Shown here piece after piece: positions 18,371 to 33,300 of a stretch of DNA of 64,000 bases. The DNA is from Bathymodiolus thermophilus thioautotrophic gill symbiont (lineage in GTDB: Bacteria > Pseudomonadota > Gammaproteobacteria > PS1 > Pseudothioglobaceae), in NCBI RefSeq assembly GCF_003711265.1, contig NZ_CP024634.1, positions 1,426,001-1,490,000 on the forward strand, in the 5' to 3' direction. The notes beneath the pieces were generated by a model. The model was not told where the DNA came from and made no database searches. It saw only the letters and a program-made list of their open reading frames with translations. A program made the position numbers and the translations under genes. Within the stretch, counting starts at the first letter, position 1. Each line of letters opens with the position of its first letter.

Positions 18371-21300
18371 ACCAACAAACAAAGCGTTACCGCCAAAATG
18401 AAAGCCCTAATGCAAGGCATGCTGTCTAACTTAAAAGAAACCGCCAAAAGTGTCTTAGTCAGCCAAACCATCGGCACAGTCATCAACGGCGATGAAGCAG
18501 ACACAACCAAACTCCGTGGCACCAGCCACTCCACCCCCAAAACAAAAACTGAGTACACCCAAAATGTAAACTCTGCCAACAAAGACATTGACCAATCACA
18601 ATACCAAGACACAGACGCCAACGAAGATTCAGATATAGACACCCAATCAAGCAAAGACAAACAAACCGTCAACACTTTAAAATCCGACACACGAGTCAAC
18701 GAAGAAGACGCCAATCATGACGCACAAACAGTAACAGCCTTTTTAAACAATAACAACAATAGTTTAATACCAACTCAAAGACAAGGACAAGGACAAAGTC
18801 AAACACATTCCACCGGACTCGACGAACTAAACCAAAGTGGACAAAGCGATTACCACAACAGTTATACACAATTCGGCAACACCGACAAAATAACAAACGG
18901 TGCCAATCAAGACATTGAAAACAGCAAAGGTGGCATTGACAAAAGCAAAAGCAAAACACAACAAGAGCTCAACAATGTCAAACAACGCAACCAAAAGAAT
19001 CAATTACACCAACAAAAGGAACAACAAGGCGTCAGTCAACGCTTGGGCGATGCCCATCTAAAAAATCAAGAAATCGGCAGCAAAGCCATCAAGCAAAAAG
19101 GACCTGCCTTAGTTGCCATGAAAGTCTATCCAACAAGCCAACACCCAGCCACCAAAAGTGTTTTTGAAATAGGCGACAAAGTCATGATTGCCTTAACCAT
19201 GGACAGAGCCATGAAATACCAAGAAGGCAAAGCAAAATACGCTGCCGACTCCAAGGTCATCATCAACGGCTTGATCTTCTCCCTTTGTGCCAACAAAGGG
19301 TTTGCCGACCCCTCTACCAATCCAGATGAAATCACAGTAAAAAACACACAATTAATCTTTGAACACACCGTCCAAATCAACGATGCCTTTACCCAAGGCA
19401 AAAGTTTTGCCATTCAATCCTTCTCCGATCTCATCATCAGTGGCATCTCTGACAACGACGGCTATCCGCCTACTTTTACCAACATCATTTACCCCATCTC
19501 ACTCAACAACACCATTGCCACTAAATTTGACCAACGCAACTTAAGTGTATCTGGCAATACATTCCAAGGTTATACCATTAGCAAAGAATCAAGCGATGCC
19601 TCTTGGAATACCGATGCCTTTTCTCAAGAAAGTTTTGTCGGCGATGGCTATGCCATTTTTACCCTAAACGCCACCTCTGCCAGAAAAGGCTTGATGCTCG
19701 GCCTGTCCACCGACAACCCAGATGGCAGTTACAAAACCATTGAACACGCCGTTTTTATTCACAACAACAAAATAAAAGATGTCCGCAACAACAACACCAA
19801 ATACACCGATTTAAATTATCGCTACCAAGCAGGTGACCAAATTAAGATTGAACGCCACGGCACCACCATTCGCTATTACCACCTCGACCACAACGGCAAC
19901 ACCCTCCGCATACTCGCCACCCAAACTGGCATATCCGCCACCTCAGCACTACACATTGACACCTCCATTAAAGACAAAAACCTTACTCTTACCCATGTAA
20001 AGCTAGTCAAGGGACTAAGCAACATAAGCCCATACACCATAGATGTACACGCACCAAAACCCATTGCCGATGCTTGGCACATAAAAGGCGAAACCAGCCA
20101 CACAGACAACACAAGTAACACAGACAATACAGGCAACGCAAACAACATCCTAACCATTGGCGATAAAATCAAAGTAACCCTCACCTTAAATGAAGCCGTT
20201 ACCTTAGCCAAAGTTGGCAGCAACAAAATTATGATTGCTGGTAAAGCCTTCTTATTAACCGGTGAAAACAACACCAGCACCAACACCCTAGAATTTGTCT
20301 ATACCATTCAAGCAAACGACACAATAGGCACCAAAGACTTTAATATCGATAACCAATACGACATCACCCTAACTGATGTTAAAGACACAGACGGCAACAA
20401 CATCGACTTCAGCAGTATCACCAGCCCCATACAATTCTCCAAAACATCACTTGACACCAATTTTGATATCGGCGGTGGCAACAGAATAACCCGCACCAAC
20501 GACATTTATGAAAAAACCTCTGGCGCTGGCTGGAATGCCGATGTTACCTCTGCCAAAGGCTTTGTTAACGACGGCTATGTCATCGCCAAAATTGGCGCCC
20601 TTGGCAAAAGCATGATGCTTGGACTCTCCAGTGACGACACCGACAATTCTTACGGCAGCATAGATTATGCTTTGTATGCAGATGGCGGCATCGGCAGTAA
20701 GTTTGTCATCTATGAAAATGGCGATCGTGAAAAAGACACCGGTGTTGCTTATGCCATTGGCGACTATATGAAAGTCGTTCGTTCAGGCACCAGCATAAAG
20801 TATTACCACATCAAAGCCGCCGACGGCCCCCTTGCCAAAGGCACTTTACTTTACACCTCCAAAAAAACCTCAAATGCCAACACCCAATTGTTCTTAGACA
20901 GCGCCTTTCTCAGCGTAGGTGCCAAATTATCAGCAATGCAAATATTCAGCAACAATCATCTGCCATTCTCAGTAGATGTTTACGCACCCAAACCCATCAG
21001 CACCAACGCATGGCAAATAGACACCACAACCGCCGATAACAACGGCGTCTTCACCCTCGGCGATAAAATCAAATTAACCCTCACCATAGACGAAGCCGTA
21101 ACCTTAGCCAAGGTTGGCAGCAACAAAATTATGATTGCTGGCAAAGCCTTCTTATTAACCGGTGAAAATGGCACCGTTACCAACACACTGGTATTCACTT
21201 ACACCGTTCAAATCAACGACAAAATTGACGCTCAGTACTTTAACATCAGCAACAAAAACGACATTATTCTCAACAATGTCACAGACAGCGACGGCAACAA

Positions 21301-24300
21301 CATTAATTTTGACAGCATCACCTACACCACCCCCGTCAAACTGTCTAACACCTCACTTGACAACAACCTAACCATCAGCAATGATAAACGCATCACCCTA
21401 ACCAACGGCGTTTATGAAAAAACCACCAATGCCGGCTGGAACAGCGATGTAACCTCCACCAAAGGCTTTGTTAACGACGGCTATGTCATCGCCAAAATTG
21501 GTGCCCTTGGCAAAAGCATGATGCTTGGGCTCTCCAGTGACGACACCGACAATTCTTACGGCAGCATAGATTATGCTTTGTATGCAGATGGCGGTATCGG
21601 CAGTAAGTTTGTCATCTATGAAAATGGCGATCGTAAAAAAGACACCGGTGTTGCTTATGCCATTGGCGACTATATGAAAGTCGTTCGTTCAGGCACCACC
21701 ATAAGGTATTACCACATCAAAGCCGCTGACGGTCTTCTTGCCAAAGGCACTTTACTTTACACTTCCAGCAAAACCTCAAATGCCAACACCCAATTGTTCT
21801 TAGACAGTGCCTTTCACAGCATAGGTGCTAAGTTATCAGAGATGCAAATATTAAGTGGCAACAAACCCACTCTTTCCGTCGATGTTTACGCACCAAAACC
21901 CACTACCAACGCTTGGCACATAGACTGCGAACCCGCCAACAGCAAAGGCATCTTTACCATTGGCGATACCATCAAAGCAACACTCACTTTAGACAAACGC
22001 GTTACCCTTGCCAATGTCGGTCGCAATAAAATCGTGGTTGCTGGCAAAGAATTCCTTTTAACAGGTACCAACGGCACCGTTACCAATACCTTAGATTTTA
22101 CCTACACCATTCAAGCCAACGACAAACTGATTGCCACCAGTATGCGTTACGATGTTCTTTTAACAGGCGTGGTAGATGACAAAGGCAATTCAGTGGATAT
22201 GAGCAATGCCACCAGCCCTGTTGGACTGAGCAACAAATTGATTGACACCGACCTTGTTATTAACACCAAACCTCTTATTGCCAGTTTTCATTCATTTGTT
22301 TTGCCTAACTTGAGTACCATAACACACACTGATGGCGTGTATGAAAAAATCCTTGCAAGCAATTGGAATACCAATGTCACTTCCGCCAAAGGCTTTACCA
22401 ATGATGGCTATGCCATCGCCAAGATTGGCTCCCTTGGCAAACACATGAGAGTAGGGCTCTCAAGTGTCAATACCAACAACAGCACCCATAATATGGATTA
22501 TGCTTTGTATGTGTCCGACAATACCTTTTTAATCTATGAAAAAGGTCATTACAAAAAAGACACACAAGTGAGTTATGCCGTTGGCGACTATATAAAAATC
22601 GCCAGATCAGGCAGTACCATCAAGTACTACCACATTAAGGCAGCTGACGGCGCACTTGCCAAAGGCACCTTACTCTACACTTCAAACAACACCTCAAATG
22701 CCAACACCCAATTGTTTTTAGACAGTTCTCTTTATGGTGCAGGTGCCAAATTATCAAACATGCAAATATTTAGTGGCAGTCATGTGGCATTTTCAGTGGA
22801 TGTTTACGCCCCCAAACCCACCAAGGACGCTTGGCACATCAGTGGTACTGTTAACGACCAAGGTGCTTTTGCCCTTGGCAATGAAATTAAAATAACCCTA
22901 AACATCGATGAAGCCGTTACCTTAGCCAAAGTTGGCAGTAACAAAATCATTATTGCTGGCAAAGAATTCCTCTTAACCGGCACCAATGGCACCGTTACCA
23001 AAACCTTAGAGTTTGCTTACACCGTTCAACTTAACGACAAAATCAACAGCGCCTTTTTGATTGACAACAAAGACGACATTGTCTTAACCGACATCAAAGA
23101 CACAGACGGCAACAGCATCGACTTTGGCAACCTCTCTAACGGCATAGACATCACCCCCAACAGCCAAAACCTTGCCCTTAACAACAAAGGACTGGCAACA
23201 ATCACCACCAACATCACCCGCTGGTATGCCAACAACACCAACAGCAACATTCAACGCATGACCGATGGCAACACCCGTGCAAACGGTGCACTAGATTATG
23301 CCACACATCCAAAAAATGCCGATGGCAAACACATCTTATTTGATTTTAAAGGGGTTAATTACAACAACGGCAGTTTTAAGTTGTATAACCGCAAAATCCT
23401 AACCAGTAGAATCAACGGCTCAGTCGTTGAGTTCCTCAAAGACGGCGTCGTGGTTTCCATCCGCACCATCAGCGATGCTGGCAATGTTATTGAAATCACC
23501 CCCAGCAGCGACATTGTCTTTGATCAAGTCAAACTCACCTTTAGTGGCGATTTACAAAACTTCCGTGAAGTTGAAATCTTTGGCAAAAACGCCAGCCTAT
23601 CAATAGACGCTGGCGCCCCAGAGCCCCTAAAACATAACGCTTGGCGTATCAATAGAGACATTGCCGATAGCGGTGGCGCCTTTACCGTTGGCAATGAAAT
23701 CAAAGTAACCTTACGCTTAGACGAAGCCGTTACCCTCGCCAAAGTTGACAGCAACAAAATCACCATCGCCAACAAAGACTTCTTCTTAACAGGCACCAAC
23801 GGCGATACCACCAAGACCCTAACATTCACTTACACCGTACAAGCCAATGACAACATCAACGCCGAAGATTTTAACATCAACAGTAAAAAAGACATTGTCC
23901 TAAATGACATCAAAGACACCGACGGTAACAACATCAACTTCAGCAGTATTACCGGCGCCGTCTCACTCGCCAATGCATCCCTTAACACCGACTTTGTCAT
24001 TGGCGGTAATAATAGAATAACCCACATCAACGGCGTTTACAAAAAAACCGCCAACGCCAACTGGAATGCCGATGTCGCCTCCACCAAAGGTTTTGTTAAC
24101 GACGGCTATGTCATCGCCAAAATTGGCGCATCCAACAAAAAAGTAATGCTCGGCCTATCAAGCAACAACAGCAACAATTCTTACGACAGCCTAGATTACG
24201 CCCTATACGCCGACCCCGGCACCAACAAGACACTTATTGTCTATGAATCCAGCGAACGCATATACTGCACAGGCGTAACCTACGCCAAAGGCGACTACAT

Positions 24301-27300
24301 GAAAGTCGTTCGCTCAGGCACCAGCATAAAGTATTACCACATCAAAGCCGCCGACGGCCCCCTTGCCAAAGGCACTTTACTTTACACCTCCAAAAAAACC
24401 TCAAATGCCAACACCCAATTGTTCTTAGACAGCGCCTTCCACGATGTCGGCGCCACATTGTCAGAAATGCAAATATTTAGCGGCAACTATTCAGCACTCT
24501 CCATCGATGTACACGCCCCCAAACCCATCACAAACGCCTGGCACACCAACAGCATACCCAACAACAACAACAGCAGCACCAACGACAACGATAACGATAA
24601 CAACAACGACAACAACACCAAAAAAAGCAAAAACATAAGCAAAGGCGTCTTCACCCTCGGCGATCAAATCAAAGTAACCCTAACGCTAGATAAACGCATC
24701 ACCCTCGCCAATGTCGGCAAGAACAAAGTCATCATTGCCGGCAAAGAATTCCTCTTAACAGGCGTCAACGGCAAAATCACCAACATCCTAGAGTTCGCTT
24801 ACACCGTTCAAGTCAACGACAAAATTGATACCGCCTTTCACATTAACAACAAAAACAACGACATTGTCCTAATCGACATCAAAGACACAGACGGCAACAA
24901 CATCAACCTTAGCAAGGTTCCCAACAGCATAGACATCATCCCCAACATACAAAACCTAAGCCTCAGCAAACAAGGATTGGCAACCATCAGCACCAATGTT
25001 AGCAGTTGGTACACCGATGACGCCGCCACCAACATTCAACGCATGACCGATGGCAACACCAGTGCAAGCGGTGCCCTAGATTATGCCACACACCCCATGC
25101 ATGCCGACGGCAAACACATTTTGTTTGATTTTGGCGCAGCCAACTACAGCAACGGCAGTTTTAAACTCTACAACCGCGAAAGTTTCACCAACAGAATCAA
25201 CGGCTCAGTCGTTGAATTCCTCAAAGACGGCGTCGTGGTACTCAGCCGCACCATCAGCAATGCCGGCAACATTGTCACCATCACCCCCGCAACCTATGTT
25301 ATCTTCGACCAAGTCAAACTCACCTTTAGCGGCGATGCACAAAACTTCCGTGAAATTGAAATCTTTGGCAAAAACTCAAACCTATCCATCGATTCCGGCG
25401 CCCCAGAACCCCTAAAAAACAACGCTTGGCACATCAACAGAGATGTTGCCGACAGCAACGGCGAATTCAATGTTGGCGATGAAATCAAAGTAACCCTAAC
25501 CCTAGACGAAGCCGTTACCCTCGCCAAAGTTGGCAGCAACAAAATTATTATCGCCAACAAAGCCTTCTTCCTCACAGGCACCAACGGCACAACCACCAAC
25601 ACATTAGAGTTCACCCACACCGTTACAATCAACGACCAAATCAACGCCAAAGATTTTGACATCGACAACAAAAACGACATCATTCTCATCGATGTCAAAG
25701 ACACACACGGCAACAACATCAACTTCAGCAACATCACCCGCTCCATAGAACTCGCCAACATCCCCCTTGACACCAACTTTAACATTAACAACAGCAACGC
25801 CAACGACAACAACAATAGCAACAACATAATCCACACCGGCAACCTCTACGAAAAAACCGCCAACACCGGCTGGAACACCAACATCACCTCCGCCAAAGGC
25901 TTTACAGACAATGGCAGCGTTATCGTCAAAATAGGCAGCAACAACAAAGCCCTAATGGTTGGATTGTCTACCAACAACAACAGCGACAGCAACAACAATA
26001 ATAACGACAACAACAACCCAACAACAAGTTTTGCCATCCACATCAACAACACCGGCAACATCAACGCCGTCTACGAAAACAACCAATGCGTCAAAGAATT
26101 CCCCACCGACCAATACCTCTACTCAGCAGGCGATTATCTAAAAATAGAACGAGACAACACAACCATAAACTACTACCTCATCAAAGCCAACGACCAAGCA
26201 ACCAAAGGCACCTTACTCTACACCTCAAGCCAAATCTTAAGCGCCAACACCAAACTGTTCTCAAACAGCGCCTTACACGACATCGGCGCCCAAATATCCA
26301 ACATCCAAATGTTTGACGACAACAAATCCTCACTCTCAATAAAAGCCAAAATGTCCACCTCAACAACCAACCCTCTAGGCGACAACGACACCTTCGACCA
26401 AACCTCTGGCAATTACCAACTTAACAACAACTCTAGAACAGGCACCTCCACCAATAACAACAACCCCAACAATCCCAATAACCCCAACAACCCCCAAAAC
26501 ACCCAAGAAGAACAAAACACCCAAACAGCACAAAAATGGTTCAAACCCACAATCAATCACCACTTCTTCCAAAACTTACCCTCCTCCCAAAACTTACCCT
26601 CCTCCCAAGCACCTCAAATCTTTATCATCACCGGCCTATCCAACGCAAATGTTGACCTAGCAATGCAACTCAAAACAAAACACGACATTGTCATCTACTA
26701 CAACACCACCACCAACCAAATAGAATACCTCTACGGCCAAGAAAACGACATCGAAGTAACCCGCATAGAATACCACATCATCGCCAACGGCAAATCCATC
26801 AACACCCTAGTTGAAGACACCCTCAACAACACCTACACCGTCAACACCGACGACGACCCCGACGACGACATCGACACCCAAGCCATCGTCGCCCAACTAC
26901 AACAAGCCATCACCACCAACAGAGCCAACACCAGACTCCACGCAAACTGGCTCACCAGACACAGTTTCGCAAAAAGAGGCCTACCCTTCACCCCAACCCC
27001 AACAACCCCCAACACCCAACCCAGCACCCAACCCAATACCCAGCCCAACCCCCAATCCACCCAAAAAACATCCAAATACCAAAGCAACATCATCGTCCAA
27101 AACAGCAACGACCCCACCGTCATCGAAGCAGCCAACGCCTTATTCAACAAACACCCCACCACCAGCATCCTCGTCAAATTCGACCAAAACGGCAACCTCA
27201 TCACCCTCAAAGGCGCCCCCTACACCCCCACAGGCGACACCCGCATTAACTTTGTCGACCACGGCACCAACCTAAGCCAAGAAGGCGCACAATCACTCGC

Positions 27301-30300
27301 AAACAAAGCCCAAACACTCCACCAAACCTACAGCAACACCAACACTAACATCAAACGCATCGCTTTGGTGGGATGTGACACTGATGGCGTCAATCAATCT
27401 CTGGCCAAAGTGTTTGCTAAGACGATTTACAGAGACACTCCAGCGCTTAAAAATGCTGAAGTTACTGGCAGAAAAGGGCAAGTGCAAGTGAACAAGGAAG
27501 GTACTAAGACCATGACGACAGGCGGCTCCAAAACGATTTATAGTTGGAATGAAGAAGTTGAGGGGAATATTAAAGAAAGAACAGAAACGGTTAAAAGCCA
27601 TAGTGATGATTTAGAAAATCCGTTGGGTAAATTTGATGATGAAATAAAGGCAATAGAGGTATTGCTTAAAAAGGAGTCAATTGATGAAGACGCCAAAGAA
27701 GTCTTGACTGATGCCCTTGAGGAATACAAGCGTGCAAGGAAAGAATTTACAATGGATCGTTATGAATCTGGCATTGTTATGGTGCAATCAGCTGCGTCCA
27801 AATTACAGGATTTAAAAGAATGCCAAGATGTTGAAATTAAAAAACAATTGGATCGAATTCTTGACTTTACCCATGCTCAAATCAGTGCGGTAGATTCTTG
27901 GGAAAGAGAGCAACTTTCCTCCGGTGTCAATAAGTTCTTAAGTGCAGCTAGAAATGAAATGAAAGGGTGGCATTTTTCACAAGCCATTACTAGGTACAAG
28001 AGGTTTTTACAATATCAAGAAAATCACCCTAGGAAGGAAGCCAATCTACAAAAAATGGAAGAGCAACAAGACAAGCTTCTAAAAGGAATAAAAGAAACAG
28101 CCTGGTATATGCTAGATAAAGTTGACCATGCGCTTACTCAAGAGAATTTAGAAATTGAAAAAATTGAGCCATTGGAAGGACTCATAAGATTCTTAAAAAA
28201 TCATTTAGATTTTTTTGATGACGATATGCAAGATGCAATAAAAACCACAAATTCATCAATTGCCCAAGCAAGATTGCAAACATGGGGACAAGATAAAATA
28301 GTAGATTCGTATGAAGCACCACCCATTGGTTACGATGCCAGAGTTATCGTACAGTTAGAAGATGATCGTGTTGTTGCCGAAAGTGTGGCGAGCCTAGCAG
28401 GCAAACATTTTAAACAATCCACACTTATTCAAATGAATAGAGATGGCAGTTATCGAACCATACACGGACCCAAGTTGGAGGATATAAAAGGCAATGTTAA
28501 GGTTGTATTTGATGGGCATGGTGACAGACACAACAAAACGATGGGAGGGAGAAGCGCTGATGACATAGTAGAACATGTTATTCTTTTAAGGGGAAAATTA
28601 ACTGGAGGGGCAACTATCGCAACAGTTGCCATAAAAGGGTGTGATGCAGGACCTGATTACGGGAAAGATGTTTTAATTGGCCTTAATGAAAACAATCTTA
28701 GACCCAGGGTTACTTCTAGAAATAGCGTTGCAAAAACAGGCAATTCAGGTAGGCAGTCAATTGGTGGACTCTATCACTTTGATGAAAACAAAACTGCCTG
28801 GCAATATGATGAAAATAATAAAATAGTTACCGTCGCCCCTTATTCAGATGAGCAGTATCACATGACTGTTTCTGTTGACAAAAATGGTTTGTTAAGCGTA
28901 GTTCAAACACACGAAAATAAGCCTTGGGAAACCTTTGAAGGTGAGTTAAAAGTGCGCGTTTGGGCTGGTGATTATGATGACACTTTGAGTGCGTTGAAGC
29001 TTTTTCAAGGTAAATTGAAAGAACAAGGTGCTTCAATGAAGCAAATAAATATAAAAACGGGAGCAGATGGAGTAGATTGGGCTGACAAGTTTAATGTATT
29101 TACTTATGCTGAACATATAAGGAAAATGAGTGATGAGACGGATGCAAATGTTTTATCACATAGCGTTTCTGATTTTCATGAAGGCACTGCTGTTGTTAAT
29201 TACAAAGATGCACCAAGTCATGAGAGAGTGGCTCTTACTCCAGAATATGCCATTAGATTTACAGATGACAACCCATCAAATCTTGTTAGCTTTTCTTACA
29301 GCGATTACAGTCATCCTGTATTTGATATGTCAACAACACCTGATGCTAACATTAGGTTGAGCATTGATGTTAGCACTGGGGAGTATATCAATGAAGAGGT
29401 GTTACTACAACTACAAAGTGCACAAGAAGCAGCTGGAAAATTCGCTATTTCTGGTGTGGAAATTATTACAGAAGAAAGCGACCCAGTACTTATGCAAGAT
29501 TACAAAAATCTGGTTGACTATCTCTCTAAAGAACTTAAGGTTAAAGTTGAAGTATGTCGCTATAGAAGTGACAACGAACCTGATCGTGAATTATGGCTAT
29601 CAAAAAACCCCAAAGATTCCAAAATAAAAGTACATCACCTAGCCGAAACCACTTCTCACCAAAACACTCCTATACACAACTGGAGTGACTTAAGTCAAGA
29701 GCAAATTGACAAACTAGCCACTGAATCCCAAAAACCCAAACCCAGCCTAGCCAACCACGACCACCAAGTCCTCATTCAAACCGAAGCTGATGACAATGTT
29801 AAAGACAACACCTCAAGACTCGCCTCTAAACACCCCACACAAACCACCATCGTGCAAATGCAAAAAGACGGCACCTACAAAGTAGTTTACGGCGCTAAAC
29901 TTGAAAATATTACAGGCAGAGTCAAAATGGTGGCTGTAGGTTACGGCAGAGAAAAAAACGGCGCCCAAACGCTAGGCGGTAGAAATGAAAGTGAATTAAG
30001 CGACAACATACTCACCCTCAAACGAGACCTAAACCCAACCAATACCACAATAGGGCGCACCAGCCTTGTAGCTTGCAACCTAGAAAGCAACAATCCCACC
30101 AATAATCCTGACAGCCAATACGGCAAACAAGTCATCCAAAGACTCCATCAAGGTGGCATTAATGGTGATTTAAGCGTTAGAAGTAGTTATGTTGGCATTC
30201 AACCAGACGGCACAAAAGTTACCTCAAATACAGGGGTGGACAATTGGAAACACAAAGACAGCGAAGCCAAAACTGTTTATAGTTATGACAAAAATGGCAA

Positions 30301-33300
30301 AGTAGAAAGTAAAGTATATGACGGCAACGGTGTGCTGGTTAAATACAACGGACAACATTTGGACGGCACAAGATACAAAAGCAATGTCATTGTCCAAAAT
30401 AGCGACAACGCTACTGTCGCTGAAGCCGCTAATGCCTTGTTTAACAAACACCCCAATACCAGTGTTATCGTCAAATTCGACCAAAACGGCAATCTTGTTA
30501 CTCTAAAAGGCGAGGCCTACACCCCAACAGGTGATATTCGTGTTAATTTTGTTGATCACGGTGTTAATTTAACGCAAGAAGGTGCACAATCATTAGCAGA
30601 CAAAGCCAGAATACTTCAACAAACTTACGGCAATAGCAACACCAAAATCAAACGCATGGCTTTGGTTGGATGCGACACCGATGGCGTTGACCAAGCCCTA
30701 ACCCGAAACTTTGCCAACGCTGTTTATAATGATATGCCCGCCTTAAAACAGACAGAAATTACTGGCAGAACAGGGCAAGTGCAAGTCAATGATAATGGCA
30801 CCAAGACCATGACAACAGGCGGTACTAAAACGATTTATAGTTGGGATAACGACGGAGGGGGAATCGCCCAAAAAACGGAGACGGTTAAGAGCTATAGCGA
30901 TAGTTTAGAAAATCCATTAGGCAAGTTTGATGACCAAATAAAAGAAATAGATGCGCTTCTCAAAATAACACCAATGAGCGAAAGCACTAAGAAAATTTTG
31001 ACCGACACTCGCAATGCTTTTAGCGATATAAATTATATTTATCAAACAGCACCTAGCTCAATAGAACACATCATGGGTCTTATGGCAAAACATGGGCTGG
31101 AATTAAAAGCATATTTGGATGAACACAAAGATACTCAGGTTAAAGAAAGTTTAGAGGCATTTCGTGATTCTTTAAACGCTCAGTGCGCCGATTTACAATT
31201 TGAAATAGAAACCCGACTGAACGAAGAATTTTCAAATATTCTTAAAGAGAAATCTGAGAATCAGGTTTTAAAACTTATTGCCTTTCATGAAAAATTGCCA
31301 AGCAAAACAAATCAACATTCTCAATTAGCATGGCTGACATACCAATCTTTAGAAAAAATGAAAAGAGCAGCGAGTAACACACTGAGCAAAATGGAAGACA
31401 GGGTAAGTACACTCGACGCTTTGAGTGGTGAAGAGAAAATCAGAGTTTTGGCGGAGGTTAGTAAGCATATAAATGATTTGTATGAGAATTTAGAATATTT
31501 TAAAGAGGCAGTCCAAACTAAAATAAAAGAGTTTAAAACAAAAACCTTGCCACTCTTGGAATTAAGCACATGGGATAAGGAAAAAGTAGTAGATGTATAT
31601 CGTGTGCCGCTCGTTGATGATAATGCTTTTAGAGTTGTTGTGCAGCTATCAAATAATATTGCCTACGGTGCATCAACTTTGGCAAGCAAACATTTTGGCA
31701 ATTCCACACTTATTCATATGGATGAATATGGCAATTACCGAGTTGTGTATGGGTCTGAATTAGAAAGCATACCAGACGGCACGGAGGTTAAGTTTGAGAT
31801 TTTAGGTCATAGCAACGCTGTCAAAAAGACGATGGGAAAAAGAACAGCTGCCGATATGGCAAAAAGTATTCTTGATTTAAAGGCACATATTCCCAAGACT
31901 GTAGATGTTACAGCGGTTTCTTTAAAAGGGTGTTCTGCGGGGGTTGATTACGGGAAAGATGTTTTAATTGAATTTAATAAAAAAAACTTCAAACCCGTAG
32001 TTAGTTCTAAACTTAGTACAACAGAAATGCACCCATTTGGCAGAACATTTACTTCTAGAGTCTATCATTCTGAGGATAACAGAACTGCCTGGAAATACGA
32101 TGAAAACGATAAAATAGTCGCCGTACCTTATTCAGATGAGAAGCACCATATAGTTCTTTTTATTGATGAAGAAGGTAATCCAAAAGTAATTAAAACACAC
32201 GACAATAAAGATTGGAAAAAATTTAAAGGTGAGCTAAGGGTGAAAGTTGTGGCTGAAAACTTCCCAAGCGCACCGGATGCATTGAAAGATTTCCAGGCTC
32301 AACTGAAAACTCAGGGCGCCAAAATGAGTCAAATTGATATAGAGACGGGAGGGAAGGATTGGTTTAAAGGGCGACCAAACAACACACTGCGTACCTATGG
32401 GAATATAACGAGATTAATGAGTGGATTCATTGAGTCAAATATTACATTGCGTGTTGACTCTGGACCTTATAGTGGCACAACTATTTTTGGTTACAAAGAT
32501 GCGCCTCATCGAGAAATAGTGGCGCATGGTCCAGAATATGTTGTTAGTTATTCAGATGAATGGAAAAATAATTACATTGCTTTTGACTATAATAGATACA
32601 ACATCCCTCTTTTTTGTATGCCAATAAAATCTTATGCTGATGTTGTGCCATATATTTATATTGCTGAAAGTCACACAAAAGAAATGGTGTTGTCGCAGCT
32701 ACAAAAAGCAAAAAAAGAGGCTGGTGAGTCCTCTATTCTTAAAGTTGTGGTCATAACAGACCCACGATATTTAATTCCTGAGCAAGAGAGTAAAGATCTG
32801 GTTGACTATCTTTCTCAAAAACTTGGCGTTAGAATTGAAAGATTTCACAAAGATACCGATAGCTCTAAACCTAGGTTGTTATTGTCAAAAAACCCTGGAG
32901 ACTCTGAAGCACAGGTGCATGGCCACCTAGCCGAAACCACCCTCCACCAAGACACCCCTTTGCATAACTGGGATGCCCTAAGCCAAGACCAAATCAACAA
33001 ACTGGACACAGAATCCCAAAAACCCAAACTCAGCCTAGCCAACCACGACCACCAAGTCCTCATTCAAACCGAAGCTGATGACAATGTTAAAGACAACACC
33101 TCAAGACTCGCCTCTAAACACCCCACACAAACCACCATCGTGCAAATGCAAAAAGACGGCACCTACAAAGTAGTTTACGGCGCTAAACTTGAAAATATTA
33201 CAGGCAGAGTCAAAATGGTGGCTGTAGGTTACGGCAGAGAAAAAAACGGCGTCCAAACACTAGGCGGTAGAAATGAAAGTGAATTAAGCGACAACATACT

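Larger units (their letters stand above)
15414..27355 (+). repeat. Long direct repeat, copy 1 (pairs with 45084-57050; 3' part also at 1-2275)
   Basis: About 12 kb covering toxin start, N-terminal repeats, adhesin region and linker is nearly the same in genes 2 and 3, and its last 2.3 kb also in gene 1. Similarity stops inside the first C80-like copy of gene 2, where the bases after the IKRIA codons differ from genes 1 and 3. Confidence 0.9.
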
